Below, piece after piece: positions 1 to 8,492 of a stretch of DNA of 64,000 bases (its first letter is position 1; every line of letters begins with the position of its first letter). The notes under the pieces are model-generated. The model was not told where the DNA came from, did not search any database, and saw only the letters and a program-made list of their open reading frames with translations. A program made the translations under genes and the position numbers. The stretch is from an uncultured Pseudomonadales bacterium (GTDB lineage: Bacteria > Pseudomonadota > Gammaproteobacteria > Pseudomonadales > Azotimanducaceae). The stretch is taken from positions 3,658,001 through 3,722,000 of the forward strand of contig OY282455.1 in NCBI GenBank assembly GCA_958296195.1. Reading direction: 5' to 3'.

Positions 1-146
1 ACGCACCCATGCGCTTCGACCGCGCCGACGTAAGGCCTCGGGGGCCGGCACCTGAGCTCGGCGAGCACACTAGGGAAGTGTTGGCCGGCATCGGCTTATC
101 GGCAGCGGAAGCGCAGACATTGTTTGACCAAGGCGTAGTGAAGTAA
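1..146 (+). CDS. CaiB/BaiF-type CoA-transferase, C-terminal end only
   Basis: The frame is open from the left edge (codons in phase with base 3) to a TAA at 144-146 and gives about 47 residues. The end reads PELGEHTREVL, then GIG, then FDQGVVK. This pattern (a conserved P-x-L-G-E-H-T stretch followed by L...GVV) is typical of the C-terminus of class III CoA-transferases, which move CoA between carboxylic acids. The gene faces the CoA-linked genes on the other strand and ends 33 bp from the CaiD-like gene. That supports a shared carnitine-like or other CoA-ester pathway, but the substrate cannot be told from this fragment. Confidence 0.75.
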   Translation, partial: APMRFDRADVRPRGPAPELGEHTREVLAGIGLSAAEAQTLFDQGVVK

Positions 147-179
147 GCCCCGCAACGGCTTGCTTCGCCAAGCCAGGCA

Positions 180-965
180 CTACCGCCCCTTCCAGACCGG
201 CGCCCGTTTCTCCGCAAAGGCCCGAGCGCCCTCCAACTGGTCCTCACTGGAATAGAGCCTATCGACCGTGGCCAACTGGCGTTTGGTGACGCGGTTCAAC
301 ATGTCCTGAAACTTCATGTCCTCCGCCTCGCGCACCACCTCCTTGATGGCGGCGTAAACCAAGGGCGGGCCGGAGGCGAGCAGCCGCGCCAAGCTCCAAG
401 CCGCCTCGCCGAGTTGCTCCAGCGGCACAATCTCCTTAACCAGGCCCCAGCGCTGCGCCTCCTCCGCGTTGAACCAGCGCCCAGTCAGCAGCAGGTCCAT
501 GGCCACATGATAGGGAATCCGCTTTGGCAGCTTGATGGAGGCGGCGTCCGCCACCGTGCCGGAGTGAATCTCCGGCAAGGCGAAGGAGGCTGCATCGCTG
601 GCCAGAATCAGGTCGCAGGACAGCGCCAACTCCAGCCCGCCGCCGCAGCAGATGCCGTTCACGGCGCAGATGACCGGCTTGTTCATCGCTCCCAATTCCT
701 GCAGGCCGCCGAAACCGCCGACGCCGTAGTCGCCGTCCACCGCATCCCCGTCGGCGGCGGCCTTAAGATCCCAACCAGCGCAGAAGAACTTGTCCCCCCC
801 CGCCCGCAGAATCGCCACCCGCAAGTTGGGGTCATCCCTAAACGCCATGAAGGCTTCGCCCAGCAACCGGCTGGTGGCCAAGTCAATCGCGTTGGCCTTG
901 GGGCGATCCAGGGTGACTTCCAAAATCCCCTCTTCCGTCTTGAGCCTTAAAGGTGCATCGCTCAT
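180..965 (-). CDS. Enoyl-CoA hydratase/isomerase, CaiD-like (carnitinyl-CoA dehydratase type)
   Basis: A 261-residue crotonase-fold protein, the normal length of the family. Two oxyanion-hole stretches are visible: KFFCAGWDL near residue 60 and NGICCGGGLELA near residue 103. They are followed by LPEIHSGTVADAAS, the position of the active-site acidic region. The second half (LPKRIP, LLTGRWFNAEEAQRWGLV) is close to CaiD, which interconverts carnitinyl-CoA and crotonobetainyl-CoA; other enoyl-CoA hydratases are not excluded. I chose the ATG at 965 because GGAGA lies 5 nt before it; upstream in-frame starts (977, 1025) have no better site. It lies downstream of the acyl-CoA synthetase and acyl-CoA dehydrogenase genes on the same strand, 127 bp after the synthetase stop. 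Confidence 0.85.
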   Translation of the reverse strand: MSDAPLRLKTEEGILEVTLDRPKANAIDLATSRLLGEAFMAFRDDPNLRVAILRAGGDKFFCAGWDLKAAADGDAVDGDYGVGGFGGLQELGAMNKPVICAVNGICCGGGLELALSCDLILASDAASFALPEIHSGTVADAASIKLPKRIPYHVAMDLLLTGRWFNAEEAQRWGLVKEIVPLEQLGEAAWSLARLLASGPPLVYAAIKEVVREAEDMKFQDMLNRVTKRQLATVDRLYSSEDQLEGARAFAEKRAPVWKGR

Positions 966-1092
966 CAAAGTCTCCATAGCATGGACTCTGCCGCAAAACG
1001 GCGTTTCTCGGCATGGTAGCCGCACAGCAGCCTCCTTGCCGTTCTGCTAAACACGGCCATTCCGCCAGCCGGCTGGCTCCGACGGCGGCGCA

Positions 1093-3147
1093 CTAGGTTG
1101 CGGACCAGGCGGGGCTTAGCCGCAGCAAGGCGTCCACCGCCATACCGCCCTTGGGCCGCGCCAGATAGGGATTGACCTCAAGCTCCACGAGGCCATCGAC
1201 TGCGGCGGCGCAACGGGCCAATGTTTGCGCCGCCTCAACCACGGCGTCAACATCGGCCGCCGGCCGGCCGCGGTAACCGGCCAAGAGCGGCCAAATCCTC
1301 AAGCCGCGCAGGGCCTTCAAGACCTCCGCGTCGCGCACCGGCAGGATGAGGCTGGCCGTGTCGGCCAGAAGCTCCGTCCAGACGCCGCCCGCGCCAAGGG
1401 TCAGCACCAGTCCGTGGGCGGGGTCGGCGACCACGCCGAGCAGCAATTCCGCCACGGCGTCGCCGACCTGGGCTTCAACCAGCCAACCTTCCGGCGCATC
1501 CATCGCTTGGGCCGCCGCCCGCACCGCCTCGGGCGTTTCAAGCCCCAGCCGCACCGCGCCTCGATCGGTCTTGTGGGCATGGCCGAGACCCTTGAGGACC
1601 ACGGGAAAGCCAATGGCCGCGGCGCTGGTGGCGGCCTCCTGCGGATTTGCCGCAAGGCGGGACCGAGGCACGGCCAAGCCGTGCGCCGCCAGGGTGTGCT
1701 TGGCCTCCCGTTCGTTGACCTGCTCCACTGGCCCAGCTATCGCTTTCGCCGGCCAAGGCGGCTCCGGCAGCGGGGAGGACCAGTAGTCGGCTATGTCCGC
1801 TGCCGCCTCAATCGCAGTCATGGCGGCGTCAAGGCCGCATAAGGGCACGACGCCGGCGGCGATGAACCTTTCGGCGTAGGTCTCGGTCAGCAGTTCCGGC
1901 ATGGTGGCGATGACGGCACCGCGACCGCTCGTGCGGCGCACCGCCGCAATCCAAGCGTCCGCCGCTGGGCGCCATGCGTCGGCGTCGCAGCGATCGGTTC
2001 TCGGTGGGTCGAAGATCAGGCAGGCGAGATCACAAGCTCCTCCCAGCATGGCGGCGAACGTTGCGGTCATAGCCGCCGCGTCGCCCCAAATGTACGTCTG
2101 ATAGTCCAGCGGGTTGGACAGATGCACCCTAGGGCCGAGAACGCTGCGCAGAGCCTCCGTCTGCGCCGGCGCCAAGGGCGGAAACTCGAGGCGGCGGCCA
2201 ACCGCGGCGTCGGCCGCCAAGGCCGCTTCCCCGCCGGAGCAGGACAGCGAAGCCAGCCGGCGCCCCGGCAAGGGCCCTGCACAGTGCAGAAACTTCAGCG
2301 CCTCAACAAACTCCAGCAGCCCATGCACTTGGGCGATGCCCAGACGAGCCAGCAAGGCGGCGGCGCCGGCTTCACTGCCGGCCAGGGAGGCGGTGTGGGA
2401 CCGCGTCAGCGACTGGGCCAGTTCCGAGCGGCCGGCTTTGAGGGCGACGATGGGCTTGCGCAACACACGCGAGCTGGCGGCCAATGCCTGCCACCCTGCC
2501 AAGTCGGTGAAGCCCTCGATATGCACGCCCAGCGCCGTGACGCGCTCGTCCGCCAGCAGTTGCAAGCCGATCGACGCTTGGCTGAGTTGGGCTTGGTTGC
2601 CCGCCGTCGCCAAATAGGCGATGGGCAAGCTGCGGCGCTGCATGGACAGGTTGACGGCGATGTTGGAGCTTTGCGCCAGAACGGCCACGCCCCGCTCCAC
2701 AGGCGCACCACCGTGCTCGTCAGGCCAAAGCGGCACTCCATCCAAATAATTGATGAAGCCGTAGCAGTTCGGCCCAAGGAAGGGCATGTCTCCCGCCGCT
2801 TGCAGCAGGGCTTCCTGCAGTTCCCCCCCGGCCTGCTCCTCCTGAGCGGTTTCGGCGAAGCCGGAAGCAAAGCAGACCGCACCGCCGGCGCCGACTTCCG
2901 CCAACGCCGCCAAAATCTCCACGGCGCCCTTCCGGTTGACGGCGATGAAGCTGGCGTCCGGGCTGGCCGGCAAATTGCCGACGTCCGAGTAGGCCGGCAA
3001 CCCTCCCACTTCCGACCGATGCGGATGCACCGGCCAAATCTCGCCCGCATAGCCGGCCCGCTGCAACTGTCCGATCACGTTGACCGCCCAAGCGCCGCCG
3101 AAGACCGCCACCGAGCGCGGCCGGAGCAAGCGGGACAAATCAGCCAC
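1093..3147 (-). CDS. Acyl-CoA synthetase, ADP-forming (NDP-forming CoA ligase), one chain
   Basis: 684 residues with the domain order of fused ADP-forming acetyl/acyl-CoA synthetases. First is an N-terminal CoA-binding Rossmann domain (RPRSVAVFGG at the start, IWPVHP). Then come two ligase-CoA domains with FLGPNCYGF and the SHTASLAGSE stretch, where S-H-T-A-S-L carries the phospho-His. Last is a C-terminal ATP-grasp domain (FPVVLKGLGHAHKTD, then VDGLVELEVNPYLA). It would activate a carboxylic acid to its CoA thioester. The start is the GTG at 3147: a strong GGGAGGGG sits 5 nt upstream and the protein starts where the family starts. Any in-frame extension runs into the dehydrogenase gene and is not family-like. 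It starts 20 bp after the stop of the acyl-CoA dehydrogenase gene, so the two are probably co-transcribed. Confidence 0.88.
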   Translation of the reverse strand: MADLSRLLRPRSVAVFGGAWAVNVIGQLQRAGYAGEIWPVHPHRSEVGGLPAYSDVGNLPASPDASFIAVNRKGAVEILAALAEVGAGGAVCFASGFAETAQEEQAGGELQEALLQAAGDMPFLGPNCYGFINYLDGVPLWPDEHGGAPVERGVAVLAQSSNIAVNLSMQRRSLPIAYLATAGNQAQLSQASIGLQLLADERVTALGVHIEGFTDLAGWQALAASSRVLRKPIVALKAGRSELAQSLTRSHTASLAGSEAGAAALLARLGIAQVHGLLEFVEALKFLHCAGPLPGRRLASLSCSGGEAALAADAAVGRRLEFPPLAPAQTEALRSVLGPRVHLSNPLDYQTYIWGDAAAMTATFAAMLGGACDLACLIFDPPRTDRCDADAWRPAADAWIAAVRRTSGRGAVIATMPELLTETYAERFIAAGVVPLCGLDAAMTAIEAAADIADYWSSPLPEPPWPAKAIAGPVEQVNEREAKHTLAAHGLAVPRSRLAANPQEAATSAAAIGFPVVLKGLGHAHKTDRGAVRLGLETPEAVRAAAQAMDAPEGWLVEAQVGDAVAELLLGVVADPAHGLVLTLGAGGVWTELLADTASLILPVRDAEVLKALRGLRIWPLLAGYRGRPAADVDAVVEAAQTLARCAAAVDGLVELEVNPYLARPKGGMAVDALLRLSPAWSAT

Positions 3148-3167
3148 GGCGGCCCCTCCCGTGCGCG

Positions 3168-4328
3168 TCACCCGCCCAACGGCCGCAGCAGCTCGCGGCT
3201 GATGATGTGCCGCTGGATCTCCGAGGTGCCGTCCCAGATGCGCTCCACGCGAGCATCCCGCCAAAAGCGGGCGAAGGGCAGATCCGCCATCAAGCCCATG
3301 CCGCCGTGCAGTTGCAGGCAGGCGTCGGTGACCCGGGCCAGCATCTCGGTGGCGTAGAGCTTGGCGCTGGCGATCTCCCGGTCGCAGGGGAGGCTGCGGC
3401 TCAACCGCCAAGCAGCAGCCAGGGTCAGCCAGTCGGCGGCGTCGATTTCGGTGGCCATGTCCGCCACCTGAAAGCTGACGCCTTGGAACTTGCCGATTTG
3501 CTGGCCGAATTGCCGCCTCTCCACAAGATGCGGGAGGGTCTCCTCCAGCGCTCGCCGAGCGCGGCCCACCGCCATGGCGGCCACCGACAGGCGGGTGCCG
3601 GCCAGCCATTCGTTGGCCACCTCAAAGCCGCGATGCGCCTCCCCAAGGATCTGGCCCCTCGGCAAGCGGCAATCCTCAAACCGCAGAATGCAGTTTTGGT
3701 AGCCGCGGTGGGAGACCGAATCGTAGCCTGGCAAAATTTCAAAGCCGGCCGTGCCCCGGTCCACAAGAAAGCAAGTGATCTTCTTTTTGGGGCCACGCTC
3801 GGTCTGCTCTTCGCCGCTGGCGACGAAGACGATCACGAAGTCGGCGATGTCCGCATGGCTGATGAAGTGCTTGGTGCCGTTGACAATCCAATCGTCGCCA
3901 TCGGGCCGCGCCATGCATTGCATGCCGCGCACGTCGGAACCGGCGTTCGGCTCGGTCATGGCCAGGGCGTCGAACTTGTCGCCCCTAACCGCCGGCAGCA
4001 GGTAGCGCTCCCTTTGCTCGCCAACGCAGGCCATCAGAATGCCGGAAGGCCGCCCGAAGAAGACCGTCAGGGCGTAGCAGCCGCGGCCCAGTTCGCGCTC
4101 CACCAGAGTGAAGTCCAGCGCATCGAGGCCGGCTCCGCCCACTTCCGGCGGGAAGTTGCAGCCAAAAAAACCAATCTCCTTGCACCTGCGGGCGATTTCC
4201 CGGCCAAGCTCCGGCGGCACCACCCCGGTGTGGTCGATTTCCGCCTCGTGCGGATAGATTTCCGCTTCAACAAAGCAGCGCACGGTATCCACGATCATGC
4301 GCTGCTCTTCGCTCAGTTCAAATTCCAT
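3168..4328 (-). CDS. Acyl-CoA dehydrogenase family protein (CaiA-like)
   Basis: 386 residues with all three acyl-CoA dehydrogenase domains: helical N-terminus (ELSEEQRMIVDTVRCF), middle beta domain with the FAD/substrate signature (ALAMTEPNAGSDV), and C-terminal helical domain (QLHGGMGL, RIWDGTSEIQR). It should oxidise an acyl-CoA with FAD and pass electrons to ETF, or work in reverse like crotonobetainyl-CoA reductase. In the Y-E-G-T motif that carries the catalytic Glu of medium-chain enzymes, this protein has W-D-G-T. Several subfamilies show this, so it need not mean loss of activity. The ATG at 4328 follows GGGAG by 6 nt, whereas the longer frame up to 4388 has no ribosome site. First gene of the acyl-CoA part of the cluster. 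Confidence 0.9.
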   Translation of the reverse strand: MEFELSEEQRMIVDTVRCFVEAEIYPHEAEIDHTGVVPPELGREIARRCKEIGFFGCNFPPEVGGAGLDALDFTLVERELGRGCYALTVFFGRPSGILMACVGEQRERYLLPAVRGDKFDALAMTEPNAGSDVRGMQCMARPDGDDWIVNGTKHFISHADIADFVIVFVASGEEQTERGPKKKITCFLVDRGTAGFEILPGYDSVSHRGYQNCILRFEDCRLPRGQILGEAHRGFEVANEWLAGTRLSVAAMAVGRARRALEETLPHLVERRQFGQQIGKFQGVSFQVADMATEIDAADWLTLAAAWRLSRSLPCDREIASAKLYATEMLARVTDACLQLHGGMGLMADLPFARFWRDARVERIWDGTSEIQRHIISRELLRPLGG

Positions 4329-4491
4329 GGGCGGCTCCCTGCACACCAAACGTCTGGATTTTCCAAAAACCGAGGCAGCGATGTCCAACCATCCGCAACC
4401 GCGGCCACGGAGCTAAGCCAGAACGGTGCCGCGCTGGCAGTGGTGCGCCAAGAACGAGGCAGGACGACGGGTGGCGCCCTGCCCTTGACCC

Positions 4492-5874
4492 CTAAGGGAA
4501 GGCCAAGTATTCGTCCAGCGTTTTGTGGAAGCTGCGGATGCGCGCCTCCTGATAGTTGCCCAAGGTCTCCCCCGGTTTCAAAGACGCCTTGATGCCGGCA
4601 TGTTGGCGCTTGAAGTTGGCGGTGTCTTGATCCAGCACATAGGCCAAACGATTGGTCTCGAAGCCCTTCGCTGTGGTGTACGAATCCTCCAAGCCCAGCT
4701 TGACCACCTCCGCCGGCGCCGGGCGCGGACCGTTCTCCGGCACCGGGTGGAGCAGCAGGATTTCATGAATGCAGCTATCCACCGTGAGCGGACGGAAACG
4801 GTAGATCAGAGGGATGGTGATGCCGGGAAAGAAGCAGGCGTTGGGGAAAACATGGTACTCAACGGAGTCCAGCATCTGGCTGTTGGTGGCGCCGGACAAA
4901 TCGACGCCGAACTGTTCGCCGAACTGCCGGCGCAGGATGTCCGCATGGCCTTGCCGCGCCGTCACGCCTTCCGGCAGGTCCTTGGGATCATGGCCTAGGG
5001 CCTCAAACAGCTCCACTTGGGACAGCTGGCGGTGGTAGTGCGGATTGCCGCTGGAGAGCAACTGATAGAACCGGCTGACGTGGCGCCCGAAGATGTCGTA
5101 CTGGGTGTTGGCCCAGCCGGAAAGCCTAAGCCCCTCCGGGTGGGTGGCCAGCACATGGTAGGCCTCCATGAAGCCTTCCATGCACATCTTCCAGTTGCCG
5201 CGCAGCTCCTTGTGCATGTGCAGGGCGACGTAGCGGTCGCCGAAGTTCCAGGCGCGAAAGTGCTCCGGCAGCACCTCCAAGTAGGAAGCCAGCGGCTCGG
5301 CCTTGCGGTCCAAGTTGATGAAGACGAAGCCCTCCCATACATCGCAAGGCACCTCCGTGAGGCGGAAGCTGTCCTCCTTGACATGGGGGAAGTCCCACCG
5401 GCAGGGGATTTCCCTTAAGGTTCCGTCCAGATGCCAGGACATGCCGTGGAACGGGCAGCGCAGGAACTGCTTGCCGCCGCCGCTGCTGCCGGCGTCGCAG
5501 AACTGCATGCCCCGATGCGGGCAGGAGTTGACGAACGCCTTCAGTTGCCTTGCCTCATCCCGCACGATCACCACGGAATAGGGGCCGATGTCATAGACAT
5601 GGTAGTCGCCGGGGTTGGGCACATGCTCCTCCCGGCAGGCCCACTGCCAAGTTCGGCACCACATGCGCTCCATCTCCCGATCGAAGAACTCTTGGGAGGT
5701 GTAGCGGGAAAAGGGAATGTCCTCGTCGCCAAGGAAGGCGTAGGAATCCTTGAGCAGCAACGCGGGAACGCCGTCCGCCTCTCCCTGCACCACCTCCTTG
5801 GGGCCGGGGCCTGGGCAACGGGCCTCGCCGGGGGCCAAGCTCGGATCACTAGGTAAAGTCAAGTCGAAAGTCAT
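4492..5874 (-). CDS. Rieske non-heme iron oxygenase, alpha subunit (bridging Glu type)
   Basis: 460 residues. The Rieske [2Fe-2S] ligands are C118-P-H120 and C140-P-F-H143. The mononuclear iron site is at M-E-A-Y-H240-x4-H245, with a likely third ligand in the D-Q-D-T region near the C-terminus. Where naphthalene-dioxygenase-like proteins have the bridging Asp three residues before the first His, this one has Glu237. A bridging Glu is known from carnitine oxygenase CntA and other quaternary-amine Rieske enzymes. With CaiB/CaiD/CaiA-like neighbours this points to a quaternary ammonium or carnitine-like substrate (inference). The reductase partner is not in the window. The ATG at 5874 has GGAG 7 nt upstream. 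Other possibility: an aromatic ring hydroxylase. Confidence 0.85.
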   Translation of the reverse strand: MTFDLTLPSDPSLAPGEARCPGPGPKEVVQGEADGVPALLLKDSYAFLGDEDIPFSRYTSQEFFDREMERMWCRTWQWACREEHVPNPGDYHVYDIGPYSVVIVRDEARQLKAFVNSCPHRGMQFCDAGSSGGGKQFLRCPFHGMSWHLDGTLREIPCRWDFPHVKEDSFRLTEVPCDVWEGFVFINLDRKAEPLASYLEVLPEHFRAWNFGDRYVALHMHKELRGNWKMCMEGFMEAYHVLATHPEGLRLSGWANTQYDIFGRHVSRFYQLLSSGNPHYHRQLSQVELFEALGHDPKDLPEGVTARQGHADILRRQFGEQFGVDLSGATNSQMLDSVEYHVFPNACFFPGITIPLIYRFRPLTVDSCIHEILLLHPVPENGPRPAPAEVVKLGLEDSYTTAKGFETNRLAYVLDQDTANFKRQHAGIKASLKPGETLGNYQEARIRSFHKTLDEYLAFP

Positions 5875-5967
5875 GTCTTCGCTCCACTCCGCCAGGCTGG
5901 GGATGATAGCACCCGATAGTAGGGCGGGACTTCGAGTTCGGGCGCGATGCGGGCGGCCAACCGCTGC

Positions 5968-7005
5968 CTAGAGCATCTCCTCCGCCACCAGCGCCAAGGC
6001 TTCTGGTTGCTGGCTGCCGAGCAGCATGCTGGACACATGGCCCTTGCCCTCAGCCTCCCGCCAGCGCTGCAGGCGGTCGCGGATGCGCTCCTTCGGCCCC
6101 ACCAGGTGGCAGGCGTCGATCAGCTCCGCCGGCACCGCCGCCATGGCTTCGTCCCGCTTGCCGGCAAGATAGAGATCTTGGATTTTGACCGCCGCCTCTT
6201 CAAAGCCAAGGCGCTTGGCGTAGTCGTTGTAGAAGTTCTTGTTGCGGGCGCCCATGCCGCCGATGTAGAGGGCCATGTTGCCGCGCAGAGGCATCATGCA
6301 CTGCTCCACGTCGTCCCCCATCACCACCGTGAGGAAGGGCGCCACGTCAAACTCCGCCAAGGTTTTGCCGCCGGCCTTGGCCAAGCCGCTCCGAATGGGC
6401 TGCTCGAACACATGGAACTGCTCCGGGTCCATCCATATCGGGAAGAAGCCGTCCGCCACCTCCGCCGCCGCTTCCACTCCTCTCGGCGTGATGCTGGCGG
6501 AGTAGATGGGGATGTCCTCTGCGCAGTGCAGGATGCTCTTCAGCGACTTGCCGAGGCCCGTGGCGCCGGCGCCGGCGTAGGGCAGTTGATACATTTCGCC
6601 GTCAAAGGCGGCCGGTGCCTGGCGGGCGAATATCTGCTTCATGATCCGCACGTACTCCTTAAGCCGCGTGACCGGCTTGCCGTAGGGAACGCCGTGCCAG
6701 CCCTCCACCACTTGCGGCCCGGAGGCGCCCAGGCCGCACAGGAAGCGCCCCCCGGAAAGCTCCGCCAAGCTCATGGCCGTCATGGCGGCCATGGCCGGGG
6801 AGCGGGCCGGCATCTGCATGATGGCCGTGCCCACCTTGATCTTCTCGGTTTGGGCAAGAATCCAAGTGGCGGTGGTGACCGCGTCGCCTCCGTAGGCCTC
6901 GGCCGTCCACACGGATTCGTAACCCAGGTTCTCCGCGCCGCGGATGGCCTCCAGCGGCACGTTCAGCTTGCGGCCGCCAAAACCGGCCAGCATTCCCAAC
7001 TTCAT
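5968..7005 (-). CDS. LLM-class flavin-dependent oxidoreductase (luciferase-like, F420/FMN)
   Basis: 345 residues of the luciferase-like TIM-barrel family. The N-terminus MKLGMLAGF leads into the typical E[13 protein letters not shown] stretch. Later parts are [29 protein letters not shown] and a C-terminal [11 protein letters not shown] segment that matches LLM oxidoreductases. The substrate is unknown; it may be a flavin monooxygenase or an F420 dehydrogenase acting in the same pathway as the Rieske protein 93 bp downstream. The ATG at 7005 gives the family N-terminus and has AGGGGAA upstream, while the extra 26 codons before it look non-coding. It is divergent from the plus-strand pair at 7218-8249, with about 210 bp of shared upstream DNA. 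Confidence 0.85.
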   Translation of the reverse strand: MKLGMLAGFGGRKLNVPLEAIRGAENLGYESVWTAEAYGGDAVTTATWILAQTEKIKVGTAIMQMPARSPAMAAMTAMSLAELSGGRFLCGLGASGPQVVEGWHGVPYGKPVTRLKEYVRIMKQIFARQAPAAFDGEMYQLPYAGAGATGLGKSLKSILHCAEDIPIYSASITPRGVEAAAEVADGFFPIWMDPEQFHVFEQPIRSGLAKAGGKTLAEFDVAPFLTVVMGDDVEQCMMPLRGNMALYIGGMGARNKNFYNDYAKRLGFEEAAVKIQDLYLAGKRDEAMAAVPAELIDACHLVGPKERIRDRLQRWREAEGKGHVSSMLLGSQQPEALALVAEEML

Positions 7006-7217
7006 GGCGTTTCCCCTTCGTTGCTGCACTGCAATGGTCAGACTAAAGTAGCGCCCGGGGCGCCAAGCGGCGCAAGATAGCAACCGTTGGCGATGCTTAC
7101 AACCAGCAAGGCGACGCCTTGAGCCGGCGGTGAGTTGGCGGCGGGTTTACAATCCGGCCCACTTGCTTATCCGCCCTGCGGCCAAGAAACTCGGAACAGG
7201 CGCTTGGGGCCAAGCTG

Positions 7218-7478
7218 ATGGAAGAACAGGAACCGCAAGAGAACGCCACTGCGCAGGAGGACCAGGGCACCGGGCAGGACGTGCCCACCGACCCCCGGGA
7301 CTTCATTGGCGGCGGCGGCCCGAACAACCTGTCCCGCATCATGATCGCCAAAGGCCACGCCCTTGGCGTCGGCATGGGCGCTGCATCCTTCCAGGAGGAG
7401 CAGAGCCGCGCCCAGCAGCGGCGCCTCGGCATCTGGCAAGGCCCCTTTCAACCACCCAGCGCCTGGCGGCGGCGCTGA
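7218..7478 (+). CDS. Small protein with SNase-like C-terminal tail; possibly a gene remnant
   Basis: 86 codons. Residues 1-50 are acidic and low in complexity, ending in a Gly-rich stretch (DFIGGGGPNNLSR). Residues 55-86 (QEEQSRAQQRRLGIWQGPFQ, then a W-R-R-R end) resemble the last helix and tail of thermonuclease (SNase) family proteins, where A-x-x-x-x-R-G-I-W-x-G-x-F precedes a P-x-x-W-R-R end. The catalytic part of SNase is not present upstream. The frame may be the 3' relic of a degraded nuclease gene or a short protein that kept this tail. The ribosome site is weak (GGGG 8 nt before ATG). It ends 21 bp before the DsbA-like gene in the same phase, so the two may be co-transcribed. Confidence 0.35.
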   Translation: MEEQEPQENATAQEDQGTGQDVPTDPRDFIGGGGPNNLSRIMIAKGHALGVGMGAASFQEEQSRAQQRRLGIWQGPFQPPSAWRRR

Positions 7479-7499
7479 ACCGGACAGGACACCAGGCAC

Positions 7500-8249
7500 A
7501 TGGCGAAGAAACATCCCCAAGGCGGCGCCAAGGCCGGCAAGCAGGCCCGGCGGGAGCGCAGAATCAAGACCATTCGCTGGGGCGTTCTCGGCGCCGGCGT
7601 CCTCATCGTCGGCGTCGTCTTGGTTTGGGGGCTGCTCTACAGCACCGGCGTCAGCGAAGGCGGAGGGATCGTCGAGGGGGAACACTACCGAACAGTCGAG
7701 AACCCGCCCCGCCGCCGTCCCGGCCAATCCATAGTGGTGACGGAGTTCTTTTCCTACGGCTGCGTCCACTGCCGCAACTTCGACCCCCTCATTGAGGATT
7801 GGCGGGACGGCTTGGACGAAGGCGTTGTCTTTGAAAGAGCGCCGGTGGCGTTCCTCCCCGAGTGGGCCGTCCTCGGCCAAGCCCACCTCGCGCTGCTCGA
7901 AACGGATGCGCTGGGGGCCAACCACGAACGCATCTTCCGCGCCGTCCACGACAACGGCCGCACCTTCCCAACCGCCAGCCAAATGGCGGACTTCGTGGAC
8001 GGCAACGGCGTCACCCGGCAGGAGTTCCTGGACGCCTACAACTCCCCTTCGGTGCGGCGCACCCTGGCCCGCAACGAGGCGCGGCAGCGCAAGCTGGGCG
8101 TCTCCTCCGTGCCGAGCATAACGGTGGCGGACACCTACGTCCTGAACATGGAGGTCGGCCGCCGCCGCTCCCTTGAGGTGGCGGACGCGCTGGTGGCGCG
8201 GATGCGCGCGGAGGAGGCGCCGGGCGGCTTGGAGGATCCGCCCTCCTGA
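7500..8249 (+). CDS. Membrane-anchored DsbA-like thiol:disulfide oxidoreductase
   Basis: 249 residues: a basic N-terminus (KAGKQARRERRIK), one transmembrane segment at about 27-47, then a periplasmic thioredoxin fold. The active site is C88-V-H-C91 in FFSYGCVHCRNF and the cis-Pro loop is SSVPSITV near residue 203. These mark the DsbA family, which introduces or isomerises disulfide bonds in exported proteins. The membrane anchor in place of a cleaved signal peptide is unlike E. coli DsbA but common in other bacteria. Its stop is 243 bp from the stop of the giant exported protein gene, which is convergent. Whether it serves that protein is unknown, as the Calx-beta part has almost no cysteines. 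Confidence 0.85.
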   Translation: MAKKHPQGGAKAGKQARRERRIKTIRWGVLGAGVLIVGVVLVWGLLYSTGVSEGGGIVEGEHYRTVENPPRRRPGQSIVVTEFFSYGCVHCRNFDPLIEDWRDGLDEGVVFERAPVAFLPEWAVLGQAHLALLETDALGANHERIFRAVHDNGRTFPTASQMADFVDGNGVTRQEFLDAYNSPSVRRTLARNEARQRKLGVSSVPSITVADTYVLNMEVGRRRSLEVADALVARMRAEEAPGGLEDPPS

Positions 8250-8492
8250 GCCACAGGCGCGCACCGGCGGGACGGCGCCCAAACCTCCGCAAGGCAGTCC
8301 GCAAACCCGCGGACGCCGTCGGCCAAGCTGGCCGGGCTTCGCCCGACGGCTGGGTTGCCTCGGCGTCCAGCCAACTCCCTCCGCTGGACGCCGACAGGCC
8401 CCAGCCCGCATGCTGCGCCAAGCCGCCCGGACGCCGGCCGCAGCGCCTTTCGGGGGTGCGCCCCGAGTGCAGTGCCCGGGGCTTGGCTTGGG
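8250..8492. other. Convergent intergenic region, possible structured terminator
   Basis: 243 bp between the stops of the DsbA-like gene (+) and the giant gene (-). A nested inverted repeat spans about 8318-8351: an outer CCGTCGG/CCGACGG pair with an inner CGGGC-TTC-GCCCG hairpin. It could end transcription from either side but lacks a T tract. No other coding signal is convincing here. Confidence 0.3.

Noticed and set aside
3148-3609. N-terminal extension of the acyl-CoA synthetase frame by 154 codons
   Set aside because: It overlaps the acyl-CoA dehydrogenase in another phase, is low-complexity, and the GTG at 3147 has a strong ribosome site.
2122-4592. Plus-strand open frames opposite the acyl-CoA synthetase and dehydrogenase
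   Set aside because: The minus frames carry full family motifs and good ribosome sites; the plus frames do not resemble any family.
7167-8411. Minus-strand frame of 414 codons opposite the DsbA-like gene
   Set aside because: The plus frame has the C-x-x-C and cis-Pro motifs and a membrane anchor; the minus frame is compositionally odd.
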